From Williamsia faeni (lineage in GTDB: Bacteria; Actinomycetota; Actinomycetes; Mycobacteriales; Mycobacteriaceae), in the NCBI GenBank assembly GCA_003202005.1, contig QJJF01000002.1:1-64000 (forward strand): a stretch of DNA of 64,000 bases, given 5' to 3'. The position numbers and the translations under genes are program-made. Below the pieces are notes generated by a model. It was given only the letters and a program-made list of their open reading frames with translations, made no database searches and was not told the origin of the DNA. Position 1 is the first letter of the stretch; each line of letters starts with the position of its first letter. Shown piece by piece: positions 8,808 to 19,692 of the stretch.

Positions 8808-10256
8808 CTAGGGGTCGTAGCGGGAGCATCCGGTTTCGGTGTTGAAGTAACCGGCCGAGAACGCCGCGATCCGGGAGAACCCACTGGGAAGCGCGCGGCC
8901 GGTCACATCGCTGGCCACCGCGCCGCTGACCAGCAGTCCGGACACCAGCTCGTCGAGGTCCCCGCCGCGCAGGGTGAAGGTGCCGGCGTCCGCGGTGGAT
9001 CGGGCCCACTGACCGGTGGCGCACGCGGCTCGCGCCGCGGTGACCGGCTGGTCGATCGCCTGACCGCGGGCCTGCTGGGCGGCGATCGAATAGCGGGATG
9101 CGACAAGTGAGTAGGCGCTGAAGTCGCCGCTGATCAAACTCGGTAGCCCGGAAGGGCCGCTGGTTCCGTTGGTGGCGATCGATTCGAGTTCCGACGAGTC
9201 CATCGACACGGTGTTGGTGGCGGGGCAGAAGGCCACCGGAGGTTCGACGCCTACCGTGTCGATCGCGGGGCACTTGGTGCTGCGTGCGTCCGTGTCGACG
9301 GCCGGCCGGACGTCGGGCGGTAGGGCGAAGAACCCCTCCACCGACGAGATCACCGACTTCAGCCCACCCTCGCTGAACGGTGTTGTATCGATGCTGCCGG
9401 AATTGTCGAAACGCGGCGGCATTGCGTCGCGCATGTCGTCGACGCTGATCGCGTCGATCGACGCACACCGCTGCGGACCGTTGCCGAATCCGGTTTCGAA
9501 GGCGTGCGCCCGTTCGAACGCGGTGCCGTGATCGGATTGCCCGCGTTCGCTGTCCCGGGCCGAGATCAGGGCGGCAACTGCGGTGTTCAGTCCGTCGGAG
9601 GTGTTGATCTGCAGGTATGTGCCGTTGTCCTCGGCGATCCAGCGGATGAAGTTGCCGGCCAGGCAATCCGCCTGCTGCTCGCTGACGATCGGTGAGGCCT
9701 CGTCGTCGATGCCTGCGAGCATCTGGATGTAGTGGCCGTATTCGTGTGCGATGACCGTGACCGGAGCCATCGGCCCGAACTCGTCGAGCAGTGCGGGCAT
9801 CAAAACGCCGCGGTCCCAGCCGATCTGGTCACGGGGCGGGCAGAAGGCGGCATTGACGTGTCCGTAGGTCGAGTCGCCGCAGAAGTTCACCGCCGCGCTG
9901 CGGGGTGCCTCGGCATCCCAGGACACAAACCCGAGCCCGGTTTTGAACTCCTCACCGAACGCCGGCTCGAACGCCTGCTTCCAGTAGGACTCGAGGTCCA
10001 ACAGGGCGGCAGCCATCAGGGTGTCGATCTCACCGGAGTCCGCATTGTCGATGTCGAGCACCGGTTCTTCGGCGCCCTCCCGCACACCGTTGGGCCCGTC
10101 GCTGACCGGGAGGCCGGCGACCGTGAACGGGTCGGAGTACACCGACACCGGATCACCGTCGACGATCACCCGCTCATCGCGACTGGCACACCCGGTCGAC
10201 ACCAGCAGGCAGATACCCAGCAGCCCACAGATCCAAGAGATTTTTCGTGTGATCAC
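8808..10256 (-). CDS. Secreted or lipoprotein neutral zinc metallopeptidase
   Basis: This 482-residue exported protein has a hydrophobic signal peptide ending STGC, with Cys23 as possible lipid anchor; the lipobox is imperfect because Ser sits at -3. The zinc motif is H171-E-Y-G-H175, followed by SEQQADCLAG supplying the third ligand, as in the YpfJ-type putative neutral zinc peptidases. The long C-terminal half is family-specific and unassigned. The GTG at 10256 places the signal peptide at the N-terminus; the open frame extends to 10346. The substrate is unknown. It sits 17 bases after the glgB stop on the same strand. Confidence 0.8.
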   Translation of the reverse strand: MITRKISWICGLLGICLLVSTGCASRDERVIVDGDPVSVYSDPFTVAGLPVSDGPNGVREGAEEPVLDIDNADSGEIDTLMAAALLDLESYWKQAFEPAFGEEFKTGLGFVSWDAEAPRSAAVNFCGDSTYGHVNAAFCPPRDQIGWDRGVLMPALLDEFGPMAPVTVIAHEYGHYIQMLAGIDDEASPIVSEQQADCLAGNFIRWIAEDNGTYLQINTSDGLNTAVAALISARDSERGQSDHGTAFERAHAFETGFGNGPQRCASIDAISVDDMRDAMPPRFDNSGSIDTTPFSEGGLKSVISSVEGFFALPPDVRPAVDTDARSTKCPAIDTVGVEPPVAFCPATNTVSMDSSELESIATNGTSGPSGLPSLISGDFSAYSLVASRYSIAAQQARGQAIDQPVTAARAACATGQWARSTADAGTFTLRGGDLDELVSGLLVSGAVASDVTGRALPSGFSRIAAFSAGYFNTETGCSRYDP

Positions 10257-10273
10257 CGATGCCCCCGGCGCCG

Positions 10274-12505
10274 TCAGGCCGGCGCGATCCAGATGGCTCC
10301 GTTGGCAGGCAATGTCAGGCGGGCGCATGCAGGGCGTCCGTGCCACGTTTCGTCGTCGGCGATCACTTGGCCGAGATTACCTTCGCCGGATCCGCCGTAA
10401 CCCGGTGCATCTGTGTTGAGGATCTCGTTCCACCGTCCGGCGATCGGGAGTCCGACCCGGTAGTCGGTGCGTGTGGTGCCCGAGAAGTTGAAGACACACG
10501 CCACCACCGAGCCGTCGGATCCCCACCGCAGGAAGCTGATGATGTTGCCGGCGGTGTCGTTGGCGTCGATCCAGGAGTATCCGCTGGGGGTGATGTCCTG
10601 GCTGTAGAGCGCGGGATGCCGGCGGTAGATGCTGTTGAGGTCGGTGACGAGTGATTTGACCCCGACGTGCAGCTCACCTTCCCAGCCTTCGAGTTGCTCC
10701 CACGACAGGCTGCGGTTCTCCGACCATTCGGGTGTTTGCGCGAATTCCTGGCCCATGAACAGCAACTGTTTGCCCGGATGCGCCCACATGTAGGAGAGCA
10801 GTGTCCGGACGCCGGCCGCCTTGGTTTGTGAATCACCGGGCATCCGTGTCCACAGGGTGCCTTTGCCGTGCACCACTTCGTCGTGGCTGATGGGCAGCAC
10901 GAAGTTCTCGCTCCACGCGTACATCAGGGAGAACGTGATCTCGTGGTGGTGGAAACTGCGGTGGATCTGATCGCGCCCGAGATAGCCGAGCGTGTCGTGC
11001 ATCCAGCCCATGTTCCACTTCATCGAGAAGCCGAGTCCGCCCAGATTGGTGTCGCGGGTGACACCGGGCCAGGACGTCGACTCCTCGGCGATGGTCACCA
11101 CACCGGGATGGTGTTTGTGCACCGTCGCGTTCATCTCCTGCAGGAACTGCACGGCCTCGAGGTTTTCGCGACCCCCGTGGACGTTGGGGGACCAGCCGCC
11201 GTCCGGCCGGGAGTAATCGAGATAGAGCATCGATGCGACGGCGTCGACACGCAGACCGTCGATGTGGAACTCATCGAACCAGTAGAGCGCGTTGGCGACC
11301 AGGAAGTTGCGGACCTCGGGGCGTCCGAAATCGAAAACGTAAGTGCCCCAGTCGAGTTGCTCACCACGCTGCGGGTCACCGTGTTCGTAGAGCGGGGTGC
11401 CGTCGAAGCGGGCCAGCGCCCAGGCGTCTTTGGGGAAGTGGGCGGGAACCCAATCGACCAGGACGCCGATCCCCAGTTCGTGCAAGCGGTCGACAAAGAA
11501 CCGGAAGTCGTCGGGACTGCCGAAACGCGAGGTCGGTGCGTAATACGACGTGACCTGATATCCCCAGGATCCACCGAACGGGTGCTCCGACACCGGGAGC
11601 AACTCGACGTGGGTGAAGCCGAGTTCGCTGACGTAGGCGCCGAGTTCGTCGGCGAGTTCGCGGTAACTGAGACCTTGACGCCACGACCCGAGATGCACCT
11701 CGTACGCGCTCATCGGTTCCTTGACCGCAACCAGCTTCTCGCGCTGGGCCACCCACTCGGCGTCACTCCACTCGAAGTGGGTCTCCGGGATCACCGAGGC
11801 GGTGGCCGGCGGGATCTCGGTGGCCCGCGCCATCGGATCGGCCTTTTCCCTGGCCACTCCGTCGTTGCCGGTGATCCGGAACTTGTAGGTTGTTCCCGGC
11901 CCGATGTGGGGCACGAACACTTCCCAGACCCCACTCGAACCGAGGCTTCGCATCGGCGCGGTGTGCCCGCGCCAGCCGTCGAAGCTGCCGATGAGGGTGA
12001 CGCCCTGGGCGTTCGGTGCCCAGACGGCGAAGCTGGTGCCCTCGACGTCCCCGTCCGGCGTCGAATACAGCCGTGCCTGCGGGCCGAGGATTTCCCACAA
12101 CCGCTCGTGCCGGCCCTCGGTGAACAGGTGGATGTCGAGTTCGCCCAGGCTCGGAAGGAACCGGTATCCGTCGGCGACCAGGAACTCGCGGTCGACGCCG
12201 GATTCCGCATCGCGATAGGTGACCCGATACCGGTAGTCGATGAGTTCCGGATACGGCACCGTGGCGACAAAAAGTCCCGAATCCTGGTGTGTGAGTGGAT
12301 GGTCGACACCGCCGATCACGGCACTCACCGAAACTGCGTCGGGCTTGAGGGTGCGCAGGATCGTGAACTCACCCGAGGTGTGTGCGCCGAGGATCCCATG
12401 CGGATTGTGGTGGGTACCGTCGAGCAGTCTGCTGAGCTCCGACTGCTCGATGGTGGCGTCGGGTGCGGTCTTTGGGGTATTCGAGGGTTTTGACGGAGTG
12501 GTCAT
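10274..12505 (-). CDS. glgB: 1,4-alpha-glucan branching enzyme
   Basis: This 743-residue GH13 enzyme makes alpha-1,6 branches in alpha-glucan. It has an N-terminal CBM48-type module, a central (beta/alpha)8 barrel and a C-terminal beta domain. The catalytic residues are D421 (RVDAVAS) and E474 (AEEST), plus the Asp of ISHDEVVHG. Its ATG overlaps the glgE stop by four bases. Together with GlgE it would extend and branch glucan from maltose-1-phosphate. Its length is typical of actinobacterial GlgB. Confidence 0.97.
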   Translation of the reverse strand: MTTPSKPSNTPKTAPDATIEQSELSRLLDGTHHNPHGILGAHTSGEFTILRTLKPDAVSVSAVIGGVDHPLTHQDSGLFVATVPYPELIDYRYRVTYRDAESGVDREFLVADGYRFLPSLGELDIHLFTEGRHERLWEILGPQARLYSTPDGDVEGTSFAVWAPNAQGVTLIGSFDGWRGHTAPMRSLGSSGVWEVFVPHIGPGTTYKFRITGNDGVAREKADPMARATEIPPATASVIPETHFEWSDAEWVAQREKLVAVKEPMSAYEVHLGSWRQGLSYRELADELGAYVSELGFTHVELLPVSEHPFGGSWGYQVTSYYAPTSRFGSPDDFRFFVDRLHELGIGVLVDWVPAHFPKDAWALARFDGTPLYEHGDPQRGEQLDWGTYVFDFGRPEVRNFLVANALYWFDEFHIDGLRVDAVASMLYLDYSRPDGGWSPNVHGGRENLEAVQFLQEMNATVHKHHPGVVTIAEESTSWPGVTRDTNLGGLGFSMKWNMGWMHDTLGYLGRDQIHRSFHHHEITFSLMYAWSENFVLPISHDEVVHGKGTLWTRMPGDSQTKAAGVRTLLSYMWAHPGKQLLFMGQEFAQTPEWSENRSLSWEQLEGWEGELHVGVKSLVTDLNSIYRRHPALYSQDITPSGYSWIDANDTAGNIISFLRWGSDGSVVACVFNFSGTTRTDYRVGLPIAGRWNEILNTDAPGYGGSGEGNLGQVIADDETWHGRPACARLTLPANGAIWIAPA

Positions 12506-14520
12506 GACGGAGTCCTGAACGCGAGTGCGCTGCGCGCTGATTCGGGCATGGGCGGCAGTGCGACGATGTGGGCAACGGAGCGCCAGGGTTCGAGCCGGAC
12601 ATAGTTCGACTGACCCCAGTGGAAGCTCTCGCCGGTGACCTCATCGATTCCGCTGAACCGGTCGTGCCAGTTGTATCCGATCGAGGGCATGTCCAGCCAC
12701 ACGGTTGATTCCTCGGCGCCGTAGGGGTTGATGTTGATGACCACCACCACGGTGTCGCCGGTGTGCGGGTCGAACTTCGAGAACGCGATGAGCGCATCGT
12801 TGTCGACGTGATGGAACTTCAGATACCGCAATTGCTGCAGCGCCGGGTGGCGCCTGCGGATTTCATTGAGTGAGCGAATCCAGCCTTCGAGGGATTCGCC
12901 CCGGCTGGCCGCGCCCTTGTAGTCGCGGGGGCGCAGCTCGTACTTCTCCGAATCCAGATACTCCTCGCTACCTTCACGGACGGCGCGGTGTTCGAACAAT
13001 TCGTAGCCGCTGTAGACACCCCAGGTCGGCGACAGCGTGGCTGCCAGCGCGGCCCGCAGCGCAAACATGCCGGGACCACCGTGTTGCAGGCTCTCGTGGA
13101 GGATGTCCGGGGTGTTGACGAACAGGTTGGGGCGGCCGATGTCGGCCCTGTCCGCGATCTCGTTGCCGAACTCGGTGAGCTCCCACTTGGCGGTCCGCCA
13201 GGTGAAGTACGTGTACGACTGCGTGAACCCCAGCTTGGCCAGACCGTAGAGGCGGGCCGGCCGGGTGAAGGCCTCGGCGAGGAACAGCACGTCGGGGTCC
13301 CGCTTCTTCACTTCGATGATGAGCCACTCCCAGAAGTCCGGTGGCTTGGTGTGCGGGTTGTCGACCCGAAAGATCTTGACGCCCTGCGCGACCCAGTGCA
13401 GGACGACCTTCAGGACGCCGCGGAAGATCCCGTTGCGATCGTCGTCGAAGTTGAGGGGGTAGATGTCCTGGTACTTCTTGGGCGGATTCTCCGCATATCG
13501 GATCGTGCCGTCCGGTTCGATCGTGAACCAGTCGGGATGCTCGGTGGTCCAGGGGTGATCGGGCGCGCACTGGAGCGCCAGGTCGATGGCGACCTCCATG
13601 CCGAGTTCTTCGGCGCGCTCTCGGAAGTAGATGAAGTCGTCGAGGGTGCCCAGACGCGGGTGGATCGCGTCGTGTCCGCCGTCGGCCGATCCGATCGCCC
13701 AGGGGGAACCGACGTCGCCGGGTGCGGCGGTGACGGAGTTGTTGGGGCCCTTGCGGTTGACCTCGCCGATCGGATGGATCGGCGGCAGATAGACCACGTC
13801 GAAGGCCATGTCGGCGATCCGGGGGAGGTCTTCGGCGGCGGTGAGGAAGGTGCCGTGCACCGGGCGTCCCTCGTTGTCCCAACCACCGGTGGAGCGGGGG
13901 AACATCTCATACCAGGACCCGTACAACGCCCGCTTGCGGTCGACCCAGATGCGGTGGGTGCGGCTCTTGGTGACCAGCTCCCGAACCGGGTAATCGATCA
14001 GCAGAGTGCTGACGGGCTGGGACATCGCCGGTCCGACACGACTCGCAAGGGCGGCCTGTTGGTCACGCAACGCCGTGATCGCGCTGGTCAACAGCTCGCG
14101 ATCGCCCGGCGGGACGATATCGAGTGCCTTCTCGAGCAGGCGTGCGCCGCGCTCGATGTCATTGGCGAGTTCGGCACTGCCCTGACCGGCGGCGAGCTTC
14201 TTGTCCATCGCGTCGCGCCAGGTCGCGAAGGGATCGCTCCAGCCATCGATCCGGTAGGACCAGTAGCCGATCGCGTCCGGTGTGAACAGGGCATTGAACG
14301 TGTCGGGCTCGGCGCCCGGCGACATTCGGACGTCAATCGTCTTGCTACGTGCCGGCCCGTCTACATGCAGGGTGGCTGCGACGGCGTCGTGGCCTTCCCT
14401 CCACACTGTTGCACTGATTGGGAAGGTCTCTCCAACAACCGCTTTCGCGGAGAACTGACCTGAGGAGACCACGGGGGCTATGTCATCGATCCCGATGCGC
14501 CCTATCACCTTCTGTGCCAC
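12502..14520 (-). CDS. glgE: Alpha-1,4-glucan:maltose-1-phosphate maltosyltransferase
   Basis: This 672-residue GH13_3 enzyme transfers maltosyl units from maltose-1-phosphate onto alpha-glucan in the trehalose-to-glucan pathway. An N-terminal Ig-like domain and helical insert precede the barrel. D387 (RVDNPHTK) is the nucleophile, E416 (FLAEAF) the acid/base, and a third Asp lies in NTPDILHE. It is the first gene of the glgE-glgB pair. No glgP follows upstream as it does in M. tuberculosis; dinG begins instead, about 100 bases away. Confidence 0.97.
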   Translation of the reverse strand: MAQKVIGRIGIDDIAPVVSSGQFSAKAVVGETFPISATVWREGHDAVAATLHVDGPARSKTIDVRMSPGAEPDTFNALFTPDAIGYWSYRIDGWSDPFATWRDAMDKKLAAGQGSAELANDIERGARLLEKALDIVPPGDRELLTSAITALRDQQAALASRVGPAMSQPVSTLLIDYPVRELVTKSRTHRIWVDRKRALYGSWYEMFPRSTGGWDNEGRPVHGTFLTAAEDLPRIADMAFDVVYLPPIHPIGEVNRKGPNNSVTAAPGDVGSPWAIGSADGGHDAIHPRLGTLDDFIYFRERAEELGMEVAIDLALQCAPDHPWTTEHPDWFTIEPDGTIRYAENPPKKYQDIYPLNFDDDRNGIFRGVLKVVLHWVAQGVKIFRVDNPHTKPPDFWEWLIIEVKKRDPDVLFLAEAFTRPARLYGLAKLGFTQSYTYFTWRTAKWELTEFGNEIADRADIGRPNLFVNTPDILHESLQHGGPGMFALRAALAATLSPTWGVYSGYELFEHRAVREGSEEYLDSEKYELRPRDYKGAASRGESLEGWIRSLNEIRRRHPALQQLRYLKFHHVDNDALIAFSKFDPHTGDTVVVVININPYGAEESTVWLDMPSIGYNWHDRFSGIDEVTGESFHWGQSNYVRLEPWRSVAHIVALPPMPESARSALAFRTPS

Positions 14521-14619
14521 CTTTCGATGTTTTCAACTGGTTCTCGAGGGTGCTGCACTGTCATCGCTGTCGCTACCACCGTATGCGACCGCGGCCGGTT
14601 CGGCTGGGGCTCGGCGACC

Positions 14620-16722
14620 TCAGGGCGTGGTCCCCCCGTGCAATCTGCTCAGGGCTCCACGGACCAGCTTCCCATCCGAGGTCCGCCAGAAGGGTGGCAA
14701 CGACGCCAGTAGATAGTTGCCGTATCGGGCCGTCGCCAAACGTGAGTCGAGGACGGCCACCACGCCCCGATCCGAGGTGGATCGCAGGAGTCGGCCGGTG
14801 CCCTGGGACAACAGCAGTGCGGCGTGCCCGGCAGCGATGGCCATGAAGCCGTTCCCGCCCCGGGCCTCGACCGCCTGCTGGCGCGCCAGCAACAGAGGGT
14901 CGTCGGGCCGCGGGAACGGGATGCGATCGATCAGCACCAGATTGAGCGACGGCCCGGGGACGTCGACGCCCTGCCACAGGGACAGGGTGCCGAACAGGCA
15001 GGTGCTCTCATCGGCCGCGAACTCCTTGACCAGGGCGCCGGTGGCTCCTTCGCCCTGGCAGAGCACAGGGAGCTCGATGCGGCCGCGGACCGCCTCGGCC
15101 GCGGCCTTTGCCGCGCGCATCGACGAGAAGAGGCCCAGTGTGCGACCGCCCGCAGCGGTGATGAGTTCGACCATCTCGTCGACGATGCGGGGCGAGAGTC
15201 CATCGCGACCCGGTGGTGGGAGGTGACGGGCCACATAGAGGATCGCGGCCTTCTGATGGTCGAAGGGGGAGCCCACATCGACGCCGTTCCAGATGATCTT
15301 TTTCTTGTCGGATGGCGGCGGCTTGCCGATGGCGGTGATGCTCTGCGCCGACTTGGTCGCCTGCGTTTCGGGCTCGGCCTCGTCGTCCGAACTCGGCCGG
15401 TGCGGGGGCAGGCCCCATTCCGCGGCCAGGCCGTCGAACGAACCGCCGACGGTCAGCGTCGCCGAGGTGAGGATCACGGTGGCGTTGGCGAACAGGGACG
15501 CGCGGAGCAGTCCGCCCACCGACAGCGGTGCCACCCGCAGAACCTTCTTGCGGTCGCCGCGGACGAGTTCCTCGGCGACCCACACGACGTCGGGCCGCCG
15601 GGCCGGATCGGGATCGTCGAAGGCGCCCAGGATCCGGACAGCGGTGTCGTGCATTTCTTCCAGCGCGGTCAGTGCTGCCGACCGGGCAGCACTGGCATCG
15701 GCGTCGAGCTCACCACTGCGGCGGGCCGGACCGATGGCGGTGTGGGCTTTCCACAGCCGATCGCGCAGCGAGGACAGCGCCAGCGGCGCGCCGTCGGGCA
15801 GACCCGTCCACCGGCCGGGTGCGAGTTCGTCGAGCAGTATCTCGATCTGCTCGCTGCTGCCCGCGATGTCGTCGGACAGCTCGTCGTCGATGAGCCTCCC
15901 GCAACGCCGGGCGACACCGGCAATGGATCCGCCCGACATCTCGGCGGTGGCCACCGAGGTGATCCGATCGGCGAGTTCGTGCGCTTCGTCGACCACCACG
16001 ACATCGTGTTCGGGAAGGATCGCGGCCGGGCTCATCGCATCGATCGCCAGCAGCGCGTGATTGGTGACCACCAGGTCGGATTGGCCGGCTTTGGCCTTTG
16101 CCTTTTCGGCGAAACAATCGGCGCCGTATGAGCAATTGGTGGCGCCGAGGCATTCGCGGGCGGTCACACTGACCTGCCGCCACGCGCGATCGGTGACGCT
16201 GGTGGCGAGGTCGTCGCGGTCGCCGGTCTCGGTGTCGGAGGTCCACTCGCGCAGGCGGGTGACCTCACGGCCCAGCCGGGAGGCGGCAAACGGATCGGGT
16301 TGACCACCGGCACTGAACAGATCGTCGTCGGCGGATTCATCGATCGTCCCGGCGTGGATCTTGTTGAGGCACAGGTAGTTTCCACGACCCTTGAGGATGG
16401 CGAACTCCGGTGCCCGGCCGAGCGCCTTGGTAAGCGCCCCAGAAGTCCGGGGCAGATCGCGATCGACGAGCTGGCGCTGCAACGCGATGGTCGCGGTCGA
16501 GACGATCACGGTCTTGCCCGTGTCGACGGCATGACGCAATGAGGGAACCAGGTAGGCCAGCGACTTGCCGGTACCGGTGCCGGCCTGGACGGCCAGATGT
16601 TCGCCGGTGTCGATGGAGTGGGCCACCGCAGAGGCCATCTTCAGCTGGCCGTCGCGCCGGGCGCCGCCGAGTGCCGAGACGGCCTCGGCGAGCAGGTCGG
16701 GTACCTCGGGTATCGAACTCAC
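14620..16722 (-). CDS. dinG: DinG-family ATP-dependent DNA helicase
   Basis: This 700-residue XPD/DinG-like SF2 helicase has Walker A with K53 (AGTGTGKS) and a DEAH box at 245-248. Four cysteines at about 118, 191, 197 and 203 are spaced like an iron-sulfur ligand set. C-terminal helicase motifs include GTGRLLRS. The E. coli DinG family unwinds R-loops and forked DNA. I chose GTG 16722; an upstream ATG at 16782 would overlap the nicotinamidase gene and add unrelated residues. Neither start has a strong ribosome binding site. Confidence 0.92.
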   Translation of the reverse strand: MSSIPEVPDLLAEAVSALGGARRDGQLKMASAVAHSIDTGEHLAVQAGTGTGKSLAYLVPSLRHAVDTGKTVIVSTATIALQRQLVDRDLPRTSGALTKALGRAPEFAILKGRGNYLCLNKIHAGTIDESADDDLFSAGGQPDPFAASRLGREVTRLREWTSDTETGDRDDLATSVTDRAWRQVSVTARECLGATNCSYGADCFAEKAKAKAGQSDLVVTNHALLAIDAMSPAAILPEHDVVVVDEAHELADRITSVATAEMSGGSIAGVARRCGRLIDDELSDDIAGSSEQIEILLDELAPGRWTGLPDGAPLALSSLRDRLWKAHTAIGPARRSGELDADASAARSAALTALEEMHDTAVRILGAFDDPDPARRPDVVWVAEELVRGDRKKVLRVAPLSVGGLLRASLFANATVILTSATLTVGGSFDGLAAEWGLPPHRPSSDDEAEPETQATKSAQSITAIGKPPPSDKKKIIWNGVDVGSPFDHQKAAILYVARHLPPPGRDGLSPRIVDEMVELITAAGGRTLGLFSSMRAAKAAAEAVRGRIELPVLCQGEGATGALVKEFAADESTCLFGTLSLWQGVDVPGPSLNLVLIDRIPFPRPDDPLLLARQQAVEARGGNGFMAIAAGHAALLLSQGTGRLLRSTSDRGVVAVLDSRLATARYGNYLLASLPPFWRTSDGKLVRGALSRLHGGTTP

Positions 16723-16732
16723 TGCGGGTCTG

Positions 16733-17326
16733 TCATCGGACGTGATCTCCCAGCGACGGCGGCACGATGGTGACGCCGGCATTGCTCATCTCGGCGACCG
16801 CGGCATCGGTGGTGTCGATGCCGACACCTGCGCAGTAACCGAGCAGGACGCGGGTGGTGAACCCGGCGGCGACGGCATCGAGGGCGGTGGCACGGACGCA
16901 GTGATCGGTCGCGAGCCCGACCACATCGACGGCGTTGATCTCACGGTCACGGAGCCAGTCGCCGAGCATCACGTCATTGCTGTCGGCGCCCTCGAAGCCC
17001 GAGTATGCCGCGCTGTACTTGCCCTTCGAGAACGTCGCATCGGCGATGGACGCATCGAACCGGGGATGGAAATCCATACCTGGTGTGCCCTCGACGCAAT
17101 GTCTGGGCCAGCTGTCGACGTAGTCGGGGTTGTCGGAGAAGTGATCTCCTGGGTCGATGTGGTGGTCGCGGGTCGCGGCGACCGCCCGGTAGCCGTGATC
17201 TCGCTGGGTGTAGAGCGTGATCGCGGCTGCGACGTCGCTGCCTCCGGACACCGCCAGCGAGCCCCCCTCGCAGAAGTCGTTCTGCACGTCGACGATCAGC
17301 AATGCAGTTCGAATATGTTCGCTCAC
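16733..17326 (-). CDS. pncA: Nicotinamidase
   Basis: This 197-residue isochorismatase-fold enzyme deamidates nicotinamide to nicotinate for NAD salvage. The catalytic triad is D13, K101 and C143 (TDHCVRA), and the metal ligands are D54, H56, H62 and H76. The spacing matches M. tuberculosis PncA with an offset of five. The start is GTG 17326 directly before SEHIRTALLIVD. The nicotinate phosphoribosyltransferase gene lies just upstream on the same strand, so two consecutive salvage steps are paired. The same family activates pyrazinamide. Confidence 0.95.
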   Translation of the reverse strand: MSEHIRTALLIVDVQNDFCEGGSLAVSGGSDVAAAITLYTQRDHGYRAVAATRDHHIDPGDHFSDNPDYVDSWPRHCVEGTPGMDFHPRFDASIADATFSKGKYSAAYSGFEGADSNDVMLGDWLRDREINAVDVVGLATDHCVRATALDAVAAGFTTRVLLGYCAGVGIDTTDAAVAEMSNAGVTIVPPSLGDHVR

Positions 17327-17381
17327 AACAGATTCCCTACTTGATGAGACAACATGATCCTTACCGGGTGAAACACTGCGC

Positions 17382-18683
17382 CTACGGGGTGATGAAGCGC
17401 GTAGGTATTGCCGGTTCGCCGCGGGACAGGCCCAAACCTTCCCACGGCAGACTGACAAGGGCCGCGGCCAGGTGCTGCCGGGACTCTTCCAGGGTAGGTA
17501 GCCCGTCGACCGGTTTGCCACCCCGGATCAGCGGGATCTGCAGCGGGCGCGACGGTGCCGGCAGGCCGGGGGCGGCGGATCCGCTGGGGTACACGACTTC
17601 TTCCAAGATCGTGCCGGACGGCTTCGCCGTCCGCAGTGCGGCTTTCGCGCCGCCGCGAGATTCCTTGTGGCTGGAGCGTTTTGCCACCGGGATGCCGTCG
17701 ACCTCCACCAGCTTGTAGACCATGCCGGCGGTCGGTGACCCCGACCCGGTGACCAGCGCCGTGCCGACCCCGTAGGCGTCCACCGGTTCGGCGCGCAATG
17801 CCGCGATGGCGTACTCATCGAGGTCGCCGGAGACGATGATCTTGGTCTTGGTGGCGCCCAGATCGTCGAGTTGCTGGCGAACCTGACGGGCGAGCATGCC
17901 CAGATCGCCGGAGTCGATGCGCACGCCGCCGAGTTCGGTGCCGGCCACCTCGATGGCGTTGGCAACACCCTGGCGGATGTCGTAGGTGTCGACGAGAAGT
18001 GTGGTCCCGACACCGAGACGGGCGATCTGTGACGCGAACGCCGCCTTCTCGTCCGGGCCGTCGGCCGTGGTGTGCAACAGGGTGAACGAGTGCGCACTGG
18101 TGCCGGTGCTGGGGATGCCGTGCCGGCGCGCGGCCTCGAGGTTGGACGTCGCCGACATCCCGGCGAGATAGCCGGCCCGCGCCGATGCCACCGCGGCCTG
18201 CTCGTGGGTGCGGCGTGATCCCATCTCGATGATCGGACGGGAACCGGCCGCGGTGACCATCCGGGCCGCCGCCGAGGCGATGGCACTGTCGTGATTGATG
18301 ATCGACAAGGCCAGGGTCTCGAGAACGACCGCTTCGGCGAAGGTGCCGCGAACGGTCAGGATCGGGGAGCCGGGGAAGTACAGCTCGCCCTCCGGATACC
18401 CGTCGATATCTCCGGAGAACCGGTATCTGCTCAGCCAGTCGAGCGTCTCGGGGTCGAGGAACCGTTCGACGACGGCCAGTTCCTCGGGGCCGAAGGTGAA
18501 CTCGGCCAGTTGCTCGACCAGACGCCCGGTACCAGCGACAACGCCGTACCGGCGACCATCGGGGAGTCGCCGCGCGAACAGCTCGAACGTGCAGGTGCGG
18601 TGCGCACTTCCACCCGCGAGCGCGGCCGCGATCATGGTGAGCTCGTATTGGTCGGTCAGCAGCGCTGTCTTCGATGCGGTCAC
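17382..18683 (-). CDS. pncB: Nicotinate phosphoribosyltransferase
   Basis: This 433-residue enzyme converts nicotinate and PRPP to nicotinate mononucleotide. The family N-terminus ([11 protein letters not shown]), the conserved H-containing SAHSFTLLH segment and the phosphate-binding RIDSGDLG motif are all present. The start is GTG 18683, giving the usual short N-terminus; the frame is open to 18746. It lies upstream of pncA, with 55 bases between them, and is divergent from clpS with only 19 bases between start codons. Confidence 0.95.
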   Translation of the reverse strand: MTASKTALLTDQYELTMIAAALAGGSAHRTCTFELFARRLPDGRRYGVVAGTGRLVEQLAEFTFGPEELAVVERFLDPETLDWLSRYRFSGDIDGYPEGELYFPGSPILTVRGTFAEAVVLETLALSIINHDSAIASAAARMVTAAGSRPIIEMGSRRTHEQAAVASARAGYLAGMSATSNLEAARRHGIPSTGTSAHSFTLLHTTADGPDEKAAFASQIARLGVGTTLLVDTYDIRQGVANAIEVAGTELGGVRIDSGDLGMLARQVRQQLDDLGATKTKIIVSGDLDEYAIAALRAEPVDAYGVGTALVTGSGSPTAGMVYKLVEVDGIPVAKRSSHKESRGGAKAALRTAKPSGTILEEVVYPSGSAAPGLPAPSRPLQIPLIRGGKPVDGLPTLEESRQHLAAALVSLPWEGLGLSRGEPAIPTRFITP

Positions 18684-18702
18684 TATCGGTACCCTAGGGC
18701 TT

Positions 18703-19053
18703 ATGCGCGGACAGATGATGACCGCACCGCAGCGTGTCCACACCACGTTGGCGGCGGGCGACGGTCAGCACGAGGCTACCCCGTCCACCACCGCCGTTGC
18801 CGAACGCGACGCGGCACTCGACCGCCCGTGGGTGACCATCGTGTGGGACGACCCGGTGAACTTGATGCGGTACGTGACATACGTCTTCCAGAAGGTGTTC
18901 GGGTACAGCGAGACCAAGGCCTCCGAGTTGATGATGCAGGTGCACACCGAAGGGCGGGCCGTGGTGTCGTCCGGCGACCGCGACAAGGTGGAACTCGACG
19001 TGCAGAAGCTGCATTCCGCGGGCCTGTGGGCCACGATGCAGCGAGACAGCTGA
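18703..19053 (+). CDS. clpS: ATP-dependent Clp protease adaptor ClpS
   Basis: This 116-residue N-end-rule adaptor delivers proteins with bulky hydrophobic N-termini to ClpC/ClpP. The core [20 protein letters not shown] and the [11 protein letters not shown] helix are highly conserved. The first roughly 35 residues are variable. The start is ATG 18703, five bases after AGGG; ATG 18715 and 18718 are alternatives. A DUF2017 gene follows after 4 bases, the conserved clpS partner in actinobacteria. Confidence 0.95.
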   Translation: MRGQMMTAPQRVHTTLAAGDGQHEATPSTTAVAERDAALDRPWVTIVWDDPVNLMRYVTYVFQKVFGYSETKASELMMQVHTEGRAVVSSGDRDKVELDVQKLHSAGLWATMQRDS

Positions 19054-19057
19054 TCGC

Positions 19058-19639
19058 GTGCGCAATTGGAAACGGCGTGGTTCCGGTGATCGTCTGCGTA
19101 TCACCACCGAACTCGATCAGCACGAATCCGACCTGATCGCATCGCTTGTCACGTCGATGACGGAGTTGCTCGACGAGCGTGAGTCGACGGCTCCGACCGA
19201 TGAGCTCTCTGATCTCACGGGTATCCGGTCGGGGCACTCCAATCCACCGTCCGATGCCACCCTGGGCCGTCTCTTTCCAGATTTTCATCGCCCCGATCAG
19301 GACGAGACCACGTCGATGGACGCGGCAACCGGCGACCTCAACGGCGCACTGCGCAGCCTCCACGAACCACACATCATCTCCGCCAAACAGGAAGCCGCCC
19401 GGGTGGTCCTCGACTCGCTGCCCGAGGGCGGCGGTGCGGTCTCGTTGACCGCAGAGGAAGCCGATCAGTGGCTGTCCGCGGTGAACGATGTGCGGCTGGC
19501 ACTGGGCGCGATGATCGGAATCAGCGAGTCCACCCCGGATCAGCTTCCCGAGGGCGATCCCATGGCGGCGCATCTCGATGTCTACCACTGGCTGACCGTC
19601 GTGCAGGAACTGCTGGTCGTCGCACTCATCGGCAAGTAA
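19058..19639 (+). CDS. DUF2017 conserved protein
   Basis: This 193-residue soluble protein of the DUF2017 family is found almost always directly after clpS in actinobacteria. It is mainly helical, with a conserved C-terminal segment (DVYHWLTVVQELLVVAL) and an acidic, variable stretch at about 60-95. The start is GTG 19058, 4 bases after clpS. The genomic link suggests a role with the Clp system, but no catalytic motif is visible. Confidence 0.85.
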   Translation: MRNWKRRGSGDRLRITTELDQHESDLIASLVTSMTELLDERESTAPTDELSDLTGIRSGHSNPPSDATLGRLFPDFHRPDQDETTSMDAATGDLNGALRSLHEPHIISAKQEAARVVLDSLPEGGGAVSLTAEEADQWLSAVNDVRLALGAMIGISESTPDQLPEGDPMAAHLDVYHWLTVVQELLVVALIGK

Positions 19640-19692
19640 TGCCCGGTAAGTAAGCGACCCGCGAAGTGTGCGGCCCGCCAAGTGAGGAATGA

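Noticed and set aside
10868-14463. Plus-strand open frames opposite glgB and glgE (541 and 491 codons)
   Set aside because: They are antisense to well-conserved enzymes, show no recognisable motifs and have no start signals.
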